Part shown: positions 9,525 to 17,362 of the stretch, piece after piece
How the letters are laid out: the number at the start of each line of letters is the position of its first letter
How positions within the stretch are numbered: the stretch's first letter is position 1
Assembly (NCBI GenBank): GCA_019634835.1
Contig: JAHCAO010000003.1
Location: forward strand, 124,001 to 188,000
Length of the DNA: 64,000 nucleotides
Source of the DNA: Gammaproteobacteria bacterium
Lineage (GTDB): Bacteria; Pseudomonadota; Gammaproteobacteria; DSM-16500
Direction of reading: 5' to 3'
Position numbers and translations under genes: made by a program
The notes under the pieces: model-generated
Databases searched by the model: none
What the model saw: only the letters and a program-made list of their open reading frames with translations
Told to the model about the DNA's origin: nothing

Positions 9525-10445
9525 ATGCCAGTGAATATTTTACATAGTACTAAACAGGCTCTCATGGTGTCTTTGCTGCTCGCTATGAGTGCTTGTGGTG
9601 TCACACCACCTGCCATGCATATTCCTGGAAAACCACCCGTTGTTCAGCAGTCCAATCAACGACCATGAGTCGCACTTGTTCTAGGCTCAGGCGGCATCAG
9701 AGGTTATGCACACTTAGGTGTTTTGCAAGCACTGGAAGAAGCTCATATTCCGGTAGATGTGCTAGTAGGTTCGAGTGCAGGAAGTATTGTCGCTTCACTT
9801 TATGCAGATAATCAGAGTTTTAAAAAAACTTATGCCATCATGATGCCCGCTGGATTTTGGGACTATGCGGATATCGGAAACTTATCTGGAGCTGGCGGAA
9901 TTATAACGGGTTATCAGTTAGAAAATTTTCTTGTTAGCCATATGCATGCACGCAATTTTGATCAATTACAAAAAAAGGTCATCATTGCAACCACAGACAT
10001 GGAAACGGGTAAATTATACCCTATTGAAAGTGGGCCAGTAGCGCCCGCTGTGTTAGCTTCATCTGCAATACCAGGCGCGATAAAACCCGTCCAGCTTTAT
10101 GGCCACCGATTAATCGATGGAGGTGTGTTGAGCCCTGTACCCGTGGAGTTAGCCAAGAAATTGCATCCTAAAATAATTATTGCCGTGAACTTATCAACAA
10201 AATCAACCAACGACTCTCCGACATCCGCACTGGGCGTATTAAATTCAGCTATGTACATCATGAGTATGCGGCTAACAGAAATAAGCCTAAAAGAAGCAGA
10301 CGTGGTGATTAGCCCAAAAGTAGGGGATGTGAATGTATTTGATCTCACTAAAAAGCATGAAGTCTATCTCGCAGGCTTACAGGCTACCCGAGAGCAAATA
10401 CCAACGATACGTAAGTTGTTAGAAGGGACGAGGCCCAAGCTTTAA
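9525..10445 (+). pseudogene. Patatin-like phospholipase lipoprotein interrupted by one in-frame TGA
   Basis: One continuous frame from ATG 9525 (ribosome binding site GAGGAAAGG) encodes a lipoprotein-like signal (LLLAMSACGVT), a short linker, then at 9666-9668 a TGA, and straight afterwards, in the same frame, VALVLGSGGIRGYAHLGVL, a patatin domain. The oxyanion GSGGIRG, nucleophile S84 in GSSAG (82-86) and D198 in DGG are all intact, so the hydrolase half is otherwise undamaged. The expected codon at the TGA is CGA, giving RPRVALVLG, one transition away. The remaining downstream frame could be translated only from an internal start (ATG at 9837 or a weak TTG at 9723), without the signal peptide. 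Recent pseudogene, readthrough and sequencing error are all possible. It lies between fabF and mltG, where pabC usually is. Confidence 0.75.
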
Positions 10446-10507
10446 TTATTCACAGCATTTGCTTTGCACATACCGCTGCAGCTACAATCGACTTTTATTT
10501 CATTTCA

Positions 10508-11599
10508 ATGACTTCTATGAAAAAATCACGGTTTTATATAATCGGTTTTCTTTCATTTTTAATCTGTTTACTTGGAACATGGTTATTTATTTTATTTGTT
10601 CCTGTAGTGGTTCAAGATAGCGGCCGCATTTATTACTTGCGTCAGGGAATATCAAAACGACTAGTGATCAGTGAGCTATCGCAACAAGGTATTATTCACC
10701 ATCCTACCTTATTTTCACTTTATCTATTTCTCCAAAGAAGCTCTCAACTAAAAACCGGCGAATATTTTTTTCCCAAAGGTTCCACACTAGCTTCCATTTG
10801 GAAGCAAATCACAAGCGGCAGCGGATTATATTATCGTCCATTTACCATCGTTCCTGGTTGGACATTCAAACAATTACGAGATGAACTCCTTAAAACAGAA
10901 GAATTGCGGCACCTTTCTGCTCATTTTAATGATAAACAAATCATGGAACGGCTAGGGTATCCTGGATTATCACCAGAAGGTGAGTTTTATCCTGATACTT
11001 ATTATTATACGAAAGGTGATATTGATTGGGTAATTCTGAAGCGTGCATTTCATCTTATGCAAAGTATCTTACAACAAGCCTGGCAGAACCGCAGCCCCAA
11101 CCTTCCTTATAAGAACTCCTATGAAGCACTGATTGTTGCATCCATGGTGGAAAAAGAAGGTTATCTCAATTCAGAAAGACCTGTCATTGCCAGTGTGTTG
11201 ATCAATCGCCTCAACAAAAATATGTTGCTGCAAATCGATGCAACCGTCATTTATGGATTGGGAAGCCGCTACAATGGAAAAATTTATAAAACAGATTTAT
11301 TAGAAGATACAGTTTATAATACGTATGTGCATAAAGGACTACCTCCCACTCCTATAGCGATGCCAGGTTTTGTTTCGATACAATCAGCCATGCACCCTCA
11401 ACAAACAGATTATTATTACTATGTTGCAAAAGGTGACGGCAGCCATCATTTTTCAACCTCATTAGAGGAACATAACGCAGCTGTACAGGCAGCCACCAAC
11501 AAAAATAACAGCATGAATGACACATTCATTCATCAGCGTATTTGGTTAAAACAACCCATACGATTACCATTACTTAACAACTTAAACTCAACTTATTAA
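10508..11599 (+). CDS. mltG: Endolytic murein transglycosylase MltG (YceG)
   Basis: 363 residues: a short cytoplasmic end, one membrane anchor (residues 9-36), then the YceG domain in the periplasm. The catalytic glutamate region ASMVEKEG is at 211-218, followed by RPVIASVLINRLNKNM and LQIDATVIYGLG, all family signatures; PEGEFYPDTYYY precedes. MltG cuts nascent glycan strands and sets their length. tmk follows after 17 bp. Between fabF and mltG, E. coli has pabC; here the broken patatin gene takes that place. Confidence 0.93.
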   Translation: MTSMKKSRFYIIGFLSFLICLLGTWLFILFVPVVVQDSGRIYYLRQGISKRLVISELSQQGIIHHPTLFSLYLFLQRSSQLKTGEYFFPKGSTLASIWKQITSGSGLYYRPFTIVPGWTFKQLRDELLKTEELRHLSAHFNDKQIMERLGYPGLSPEGEFYPDTYYYTKGDIDWVILKRAFHLMQSILQQAWQNRSPNLPYKNSYEALIVASMVEKEGYLNSERPVIASVLINRLNKNMLLQIDATVIYGLGSRYNGKIYKTDLLEDTVYNTYVHKGLPPTPIAMPGFVSIQSAMHPQQTDYYYYVAKGDGSHHFSTSLEEHNAAVQAATNKNNSMNDTFIHQRIWLKQPIRLPLLNNLNSTY

Positions 11600-11616
11600 T
11601 TTCATGGAGAGAAAAA

Positions 11617-12249
11617 ATGATACAGGGTAAATTTATTAGCATTGAAGGAACTGAGGGTGCAGGTAAAAGTACAGCGTTACAATTCATAAAACAATATCTG
11701 ACCAAAGCACAACTTGACGTTGTGTGGACGCGTGAACCAGGAGGAACTGAATTAGCTGAAGAAATCAGGAGAATTGTACTGCATCCGATGAGCTTTGAAG
11801 AAGTGACACCAGAAACAGAACTCTTACTCATGTTTGCTGCTCGCGCACAACATATCAAAAAATATATTTTACCTGCGCTAGAAGCAGGCAAGTGGGTTGC
11901 AACAGACCGTTTTATTGATGCTAGTTATGCTTATCAGGGCGGTGGCAGAAGCATTGATACAAAATACATTACGATGCTGGATGAATGGATTGTGGGCCCT
12001 ATTTATCCTAATCTCACCTTGTTACTTGATATTGCTCCTCATACAGGATTTGAACGTGCTGAAAAACGAGGCAGCGAGAAAGACCGTATTGAACACGAAG
12101 AAATAGATTTTTTTGTGCGTGTGCGAGATATTTATTTGGAAAGAGCTAAACAATATCCTGAACGCATTAAAATCATTGATGCAAGTGTACCGTTATTCGC
12201 TGTAGAAAACCAAATACGCGACGTACTAGATGATTTTATAAAGAGATAA
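11617..12249 (+). CDS. tmk: Thymidylate kinase
   Basis: 210 residues. Phosphorylates dTMP to dTDP. The P-loop GTEGAGKS is at 11-18, the TDRF dNMP-binding motif follows at about residue 94, and the lid region contains EKRGSEKDRIE. GGAGAG before the ATG is a good ribosome binding site. Only three bases separate it from holB, and the order mltG-tmk-holB-tatD matches E. coli, so it is almost certainly co-transcribed. No anomaly seen. Confidence 0.95.
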   Translation: MIQGKFISIEGTEGAGKSTALQFIKQYLTKAQLDVVWTREPGGTELAEEIRRIVLHPMSFEEVTPETELLLMFAARAQHIKKYILPALEAGKWVATDRFIDASYAYQGGGRSIDTKYITMLDEWIVGPIYPNLTLLLDIAPHTGFERAEKRGSEKDRIEHEEIDFFVRVRDIYLERAKQYPERIKIIDASVPLFAVENQIRDVLDDFIKR

Positions 12250-12252
12250 TAA

Positions 12253-13251
12253 ATGATTTTTCCTTGGCAAAAAGAACAATGGCAACAATTATTACGGTAC
12301 AAGCAAGAAAACCGGTTGCCTCATGCATTGTTATTTGCCGGAGCAGCTGGAATAGGCAAAGCTTATTTTGCTGAAAATTTTATTCGTGCGCAATTATGCC
12401 AGTCTGGTGTTTTCACCCAAGTGACAGGTGTGCCCGCCGATAAATGTGAGTGCCATGCATGCCGGTTAATCTTAGGCAAGGCCCATCCCAATGTATTGTG
12501 GGTGGAACCAGAGAAGGAAGAAAGCACCATAAAAATTGATCAAATCCGTCATGTTGCAGATTTTGTCAATCAAACATCGTTACAAGGCGAGTGTCGCATC
12601 GTACTCATCAATCCAGCCAACCATATGAATACCAATGCAGCAAATGCTTTACTTAAAACACTAGAAGAACCCTCAGCAGGCGCGATCATTATTTTGATCA
12701 GCGATCAAATTTCTCACCTTTTAGCGACTATTCGCAGTCGTTGCCAACGCATTCTATTTTCTCGTCCACGAAAAGAATTAGCATTAGAATGGTTACAAAA
12801 GCAGTTGCCAGATAGCAGCATGGATCTTGAGCTTGTCTTAAATCTCACGCATGGCGCACCCTTGACCGCAATGCAATTTGCAACCAATGAAGTTTTTTCT
12901 ATTCGCCATCGTTTATTGCAAACGCTATGCTTACTACAACAAAAACACGTTGATCCAATAAAAGCAGCTGTCACCATCCAAGACTTCGACCTAAAACAGC
13001 TTCTTGATTTCATCATAGCATGGATAATGGATTTATTATGGCTGAAAATGGGTCGCAACATAAATAAAATCACTAACAAGGATTTTTCTGAACCTTTAGT
13101 GGAATTGAATCATCAGACTCTTCCTATTAACTTCATTACTCAGTACATGAATTATTTGCAATATTTACGAGCACAACTTTATAAAGGAATAAATTTGAAT
13201 AAACAATTGACATTAGAAAGCATCTTAATTCGCTGGATGGAGTGCGTGTAA
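12253..13251 (+). CDS. holB: DNA polymerase III delta-prime subunit
   Basis: 332 residues of the clamp-loader delta-prime subunit, which helps load the beta clamp during replication. Residues 25-40 hold a P-loop-like GAAGIGKAYFA. Cysteines in CQSG and CECHAC form the zinc module, and the SRC motif (SRCQRI) of clamp-loader subunits is present. Its stop overlaps the tatD ATG by one base (TAATG), indicating coupled translation. Confidence 0.93.
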   Translation: MIFPWQKEQWQQLLRYKQENRLPHALLFAGAAGIGKAYFAENFIRAQLCQSGVFTQVTGVPADKCECHACRLILGKAHPNVLWVEPEKEESTIKIDQIRHVADFVNQTSLQGECRIVLINPANHMNTNAANALLKTLEEPSAGAIIILISDQISHLLATIRSRCQRILFSRPRKELALEWLQKQLPDSSMDLELVLNLTHGAPLTAMQFATNEVFSIRHRLLQTLCLLQQKHVDPIKAAVTIQDFDLKQLLDFIIAWIMDLLWLKMGRNINKITNKDFSEPLVELNHQTLPINFITQYMNYLQYLRAQLYKGINLNKQLTLESILIRWMECV

Positions 13252-14039
13252 TGTATCTTGTCGATTCACATTGTCATTTAGATTTATTAGATTTAACTTT
13301 AGATCATGGCAGCTTGGATCAAGTATTGTCCCGTGCTCAAGCACATGGTGTGCAATATTTCTTAAATGTCTGTGTCAAACTATCAGATTTTCCACTTCTT
13401 TTAAGAACAGCTGAAGCCTATCCATTCGTCAGTGCTTCTGTTGGATCTCATCCCAACGAACAACACGAAGAAGTCAGTCTAGATGCACTCGTTAAACTAG
13501 CAGAAAATAATAAGGTAGTCGCGATTGGAGAAACGGGACTTGATTATTTTCGTTCGACTGGAGATTTAGCATGGCAGCGAGATCGGTTTCGTACTCATAT
13601 ACACGCGGCAAAGGAATCGCAAAAGCCATTAATAATACATACTCGTGACGCGAAACAAGATACAATTCATATCATGCAAGAAGAAGACGCAAGCCAGGCG
13701 GGAGGGGTTATGCATTGTTTTACAGAAGATTGGGATACTGCAAAACAAGCCTTGGACCTAAATTTTTATATCTCGTTCTCAGGTATTGTTACTTTTAAAA
13801 ATGCAACGACCATTCAAGAAGTTGCGAAACGGGTTCCCATGGACAGAATACTGATTGAAACAGATTCACCTTATCTTGCTCCTCACCCACAACGCGGAAA
13901 ACCCAATGAGCCGTCATATATACGATATACAGCAGAATACATTGCTAGCCTGAGAAATATGAATATAGATGAATTTGCAGCACAGACAACACAAAATTTT
14001 TTTCGCTTATTTAAAGGGGCCATGAAACCTTATGTTTAG
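13251..14039 (+). CDS. TatD-family metal-dependent hydrolase (YcfH type)
   Basis: 262 residues from ATG 13251, giving MYLVDSHCHLDLL. The DSHCH metal site is at the N-terminus, GETGLDYF supplies the conserved glutamate, HTRDA and MHCF give two histidines, and ETDSPYLAPHP is the C-terminal signature aspartate. A GTG at 13242 would add three residues and overlap holB more. Its place after holB matches E. coli ycfH. TatD-family proteins are deoxyribonucleases in several cases; the substrate of the YcfH branch is uncertain. Confidence 0.93.
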   Translation: MYLVDSHCHLDLLDLTLDHGSLDQVLSRAQAHGVQYFLNVCVKLSDFPLLLRTAEAYPFVSASVGSHPNEQHEEVSLDALVKLAENNKVVAIGETGLDYFRSTGDLAWQRDRFRTHIHAAKESQKPLIIHTRDAKQDTIHIMQEEDASQAGGVMHCFTEDWDTAKQALDLNFYISFSGIVTFKNATTIQEVAKRVPMDRILIETDSPYLAPHPQRGKPNEPSYIRYTAEYIASLRNMNIDEFAAQTTQNFFRLFKGAMKPYV

Positions 14040-15282
14040 ACCTGCTGCTCTTTTCATTGGTTTACGTTATACACGCGCAAGACGCCGTAACCATTTTATT
14101 TCCTTTATCTCCCTAGTATCAATGATTGGCATTGCCTTGGGAATCACTGTACTGATTACAGTGTTGTCTGTTATGAATGGGTTCGACCGTGAAATAAAAA
14201 AGCGTGTTTTTAGCATGGTTCCGCCTATTACTGTATCCAGTCATGCCGGTTATATTACAGAATGGAAAGAAGTAAAAAAATTATTATTAAAATATCCCTC
14301 TGTTACCTCTGCAGCACCATTTGTCACAGGTGAAGTACTACTTAATTATGCTGGCTCGACTCAACCAGCAATACTTTCAGGTATCTTGCCAGACCAAGAA
14401 AAAAATGTTTCCGCTATCGCAGATAAAATGATTGAAGGTGATTTGTCTGATTTACAACCAGGAAAATTTGGCATCGTGTTGGGTGAAAACCTAGCTGCTT
14501 TACTTGATGCAAGGATCGGTGACAAAATTACGATTGTTACGCCTCAAGTTTCATTATCACCAGCCGGTGTAATCCCGCGATTCAAGCGATTTACCGTAGC
14601 AGGCATCTTTCGTGCCGGTAGTGGATTTGGATTTGATAGAGGGCTTGGTTTTATTCATCTCAACGATGCGCAAAAACTATTTGGCCTTGGTAATCATGTC
14701 ACAGGCTTGCACCTGAATACAGAAGATGTTTTTGCCGCACCAAATATTGCATTGGAATTAAGAAATCAATTAACGCCAAATACATCAATTTCAACCTGGG
14801 CAGATCAATTCGGTGAATTTTTCCACGCTGTACAATTAGAAAAAACCATGATGTTTCTTATTTTATTGTTAATTATTGCAGTCGCCGCATTCAACCTTGT
14901 TTCAACACTCATGATGGTGGTAAATGAAAAAGAATCTGATATTGCCATCTTACGCACGTTTGGGGCGACTCCTCATATGGTGATGTCTATTTTCATCATC
15001 CAAGGCGGTATTATTGGGATATTTGGTACGTTGTTGGGTTTAGTAGGAGGGATAACATTAGCGTGGAACGTCACCGAAATTGTAAATTGGATACAAAACG
15101 TATTTCACGTACAATTCCTATCATCTAATATATATTTCGTTAATTACTTACCTTCTGAAATTAAATTTTCAGACATTGTCCAAATCTGTGGGGCTTCTCT
15201 TATATTAAGCTTACTAGCAACAATTTATCCTGCATGGCGGGCAGCAAAGATGGATCCAGTGGAGTCCCTTAGGTATGAGTAA
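14032..15282 (+). CDS. lolC: Lipoprotein-releasing ABC transporter permease (LolC/E/F family)
   Basis: 416 residues: one membrane helix near residues 25-50, a large periplasmic domain (about 50-265), then three helices around 275-300, 315-345 and 380-400, as in LolC/LolE. VMNGFDREIKKRV is a family signature. The protein extracts mature lipoproteins from the inner membrane for delivery outward. It overlaps tatD by 8 bases and lolD by 8 bases. Only one permease gene is adjacent to lolD, whereas E. coli has lolC-lolD-lolE; a homodimeric LolF-like system would fit, but a second gene elsewhere cannot be excluded. Confidence 0.9.
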   Translation: MFRPAALFIGLRYTRARRRNHFISFISLVSMIGIALGITVLITVLSVMNGFDREIKKRVFSMVPPITVSSHAGYITEWKEVKKLLLKYPSVTSAAPFVTGEVLLNYAGSTQPAILSGILPDQEKNVSAIADKMIEGDLSDLQPGKFGIVLGENLAALLDARIGDKITIVTPQVSLSPAGVIPRFKRFTVAGIFRAGSGFGFDRGLGFIHLNDAQKLFGLGNHVTGLHLNTEDVFAAPNIALELRNQLTPNTSISTWADQFGEFFHAVQLEKTMMFLILLLIIAVAAFNLVSTLMMVVNEKESDIAILRTFGATPHMVMSIFIIQGGIIGIFGTLLGLVGGITLAWNVTEIVNWIQNVFHVQFLSSNIYFVNYLPSEIKFSDIVQICGASLILSLLATIYPAWRAAKMDPVESLRYE

Positions 15283-15961
15283 TCCTGTATTAGCTTGTTA
15301 TAGTCTTGCTAAGTCATATTTGGATGGCACGTCCAAAATTACGGTGCTGCACCACGTGGATCTTGAAGTCAACCATGCTGAGATGGTTGCCATTGTTGGC
15401 GCTTCAGGATCGGGCAAAAGCACATTATTACACTTGTTAGGCGGATTAGATAAACCTACTCAAGGTCAAGTCGTATTAAATGGAAAAAATATTCAGCAGC
15501 TATCTGAAAGAGAAAAATGTCAGCTACGCAATAAATATCTAGGATTTGTTTATCAATTCCATCATCTCCTACCAGAATTTTCTGCTTTGGAAAATGTTAG
15601 TATGCCATTGTTGATTCGCGGTGATCATCCTCATGTAATTCGTGAAAAAGCAGAATATTTACTTGAACAAGTAGGCTTACAAGATCGCACAAAACATCGT
15701 TTAGGCCAGCTTTCTGGCGGTGAAAGACAACGCGTGGCCATTGCGCGTGCGCTCGTTAGCGATCCCTTATGTGTGTTAGCGGATGAACCAACAGGAAACT
15801 TAGACCCTGCTAATGCAGAACGAGTATTGCAGCTATTTTTTAATCTGCAAAAAGCATGCAACACTAGCGTTGTCATGGTGACACATGATCCTCTGATCGC
15901 TAAACAAGCCCAGCGAGTCATGCGCATTGAGGAAGGTAAGTTAAATGTTTTACCCGTATAA
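15275..15961 (+). CDS. lolD: Lipoprotein-releasing system ATPase LolD
   Basis: 228-residue ABC ATPase. Walker A GASGSGKST is at about 43-51, the signature is LSGGERQRVAIARAL, and Walker B CVLADEPTGNLDP follows. A MacB/LolD-type protein by length and by the NLDP after Walker B. It overlaps the permease gene by 8 bases, so the two are translated together. It drives lipoprotein release to LolA. Confidence 0.94.
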   Translation: MSNPVLACYSLAKSYLDGTSKITVLHHVDLEVNHAEMVAIVGASGSGKSTLLHLLGGLDKPTQGQVVLNGKNIQQLSEREKCQLRNKYLGFVYQFHHLLPEFSALENVSMPLLIRGDHPHVIREKAEYLLEQVGLQDRTKHRLGQLSGGERQRVAIARALVSDPLCVLADEPTGNLDPANAERVLQLFFNLQKACNTSVVMVTHDPLIAKQAQRVMRIEEGKLNVLPV

Positions 15962-16008
15962 ACCAAACTCTGCCACTGGCGGTAAAATTTTTGATATCAT
16001 GATATGCC

Positions 16009-17016
16009 ATGAATAAAAAAGCCATACTATTAATTAATTTAGGCACCCCAGATCATTGTGACGCTCAATCTGTAAAACGTTACTTACGCGAGTTTTTACT
16101 AGATCCACGTGTTATTGACCTGCCAATGATCATACGTTGGCCATTAGTCAATTTGGCCATTGTCCCATTTCGATATCAAGCAACAACTGAAGCCTATCAA
16201 AAAATTTGGCAAACAACTGGTTCACCTCTGCTAACGATTAGCCAGCAATTAAAAAACGCCTTAGCAGTTGAGCTAAGTCAAAATTATCAAGTAGAGCTTG
16301 GGATGCGCTATGGAAACCCAAGCATCGCTGCTGCATGGGAGAAATTGAAAGAGGCAGAATCGCTTACTGTTGTTCCTTTATTTCCACAATATTCTTCGGC
16401 AGCCACAGGTTCTACGATTGAAACGCTAATGAAATCTCTATCAAAGGAATGGAATATTCCACAAATCAAGATAATAAAGGATTTTTATTATTATCCAGAA
16501 TTTGTCCATGCCTTTGCAGAACAAATTCGAATGAATCTAGCGGGCAAAAAAGTTGATAAAATATTATTTAGCTATCATGGACTACCTGAGCGACATATTA
16601 AGAAAAGCCATTGCCAAATCTTATGTGGTCCAACTCATGCTTGTCCTAACATCGGCCAAAGTAACTTATATTGTTATCGAGCGCAATGTTATGCTACAAC
16701 TGAATTAATCGCTAAGAAATTAAACCTTACACCAGATCAATATGTCGTATCTTTTCAATCTAGGTTAGGGCGTATACCGTGGATAAAACCATATACAGAC
16801 TTATTACTTCCAGAGCTGCTAAAGAAAGAAATAAAAAATATTGCTATTGTTTCACCTTCTTTTGTAGCAGATTGTCTTGAAACGTTGGAAGAAATAAATA
16901 TTCGCGCCAGGGAACAATGGTCTAAACTTGGCGGTAAAGAGTTTATTTTCATCCCTTGTGTCAACGCCACGCCACTGTGGGTAAAAGCATTAGCGAATTT
17001 GGTTAGCACACCATAG
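16009..17016 (+). CDS. hemH: Ferrochelatase
   Basis: 335 residues. Inserts ferrous iron into protoporphyrin IX, the last step of protoheme synthesis. The N-terminus AILLINLGTPD and the RVIDLP block are typical, FSYHGLPERH carries the catalytic histidine and FVADCLETLEEI the catalytic glutamate. The cysteines in SHCQILCG and YCYRAQC are common in gammaproteobacterial HemH but do not by themselves show an iron-sulfur cluster. It starts 47 bp after lolD and is followed by a repeat-rich gap. No anomaly seen. Confidence 0.95.
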   Translation: MNKKAILLINLGTPDHCDAQSVKRYLREFLLDPRVIDLPMIIRWPLVNLAIVPFRYQATTEAYQKIWQTTGSPLLTISQQLKNALAVELSQNYQVELGMRYGNPSIAAAWEKLKEAESLTVVPLFPQYSSAATGSTIETLMKSLSKEWNIPQIKIIKDFYYYPEFVHAFAEQIRMNLAGKKVDKILFSYHGLPERHIKKSHCQILCGPTHACPNIGQSNLYCYRAQCYATTELIAKKLNLTPDQYVVSFQSRLGRIPWIKPYTDLLLPELLKKEIKNIAIVSPSFVADCLETLEEINIRAREQWSKLGGKEFIFIPCVNATPLWVKALANLVSTP

Positions 17017-17045
17017 CGATAGATATCGCAGCGTCTCAACTTCTA

Positions 17046-17061
17046 AATTTTTGTGCACAAA
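17046..17061. repeat. 16-bp perfect palindrome after hemH
   Basis: TTTTTGTGCACAAAAA reads the same on both strands. It lies 30 bp after the hemH stop and just before the inverted-repeat element. It could be a dimer-binding site or part of a terminator, but the stem is AT-rich. Confidence 0.45.
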
Positions 17062-17078
17062 AAGATAGTAACCATTCA

Positions 17079-17270
17079 CGGGGATAGTCATAGGGCCCAA
17101 AAAACGGAAGCTCTGCGATGTCGAAGCCATGAAGGCCCGTTAAGAGGGAAGCTAGCGAAGGAATACAGGCTGTAATTTTAACCTATCTATTGTATTTCAA
17201 AGCGGGCCGTCGTGATGACTTGAATGGTGTTATCTATCAGCTTCCGTTTTTTGGGCCCTATGACTATCCC
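17079..17270. repeat. 192-bp inverted-repeat element (MITE-like)
   Basis: Arms at 17079-17111 and 17239-17270 are complementary over 32 pairs, with one extra A in the left arm; each contains GGGCCC next to an A/T run and CGGAAGCT. A second inner inverted pair GGCCCG/CGGGCC is at about 17129-17134 and 17203-17208. The roughly 125-bp interior has no convincing frame. No clear target-site duplication is visible. The hemH-comEC gap (17017-17362) otherwise holds only the palindrome and a presumed comEC promoter that I cannot pinpoint. Confidence 0.65.
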
Positions 17271-17362
17271 TGCTCAATAATGACAGGGTTTCCAGGCATT
17301 TTTTGGTGTGAGATTCCACGCTAAGCATCTAATACCACTTCAGTATTTTCCGGAAAAAAATC

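Noticed and set aside
9666..9668. TGA as selenocysteine or reassigned tryptophan codon
   Set aside because: TGA ends other genes here (plsX, the leader, adk), patatins are not selenoproteins, and no SECIS-like hairpin is seen directly after it.
9593..9811. 72-codon frame over the patatin signal region
   Set aside because: It is in another frame, with a Cys/Arg-rich product unlike a protein; the patatin frame on both sides of the TGA explains the sequence.
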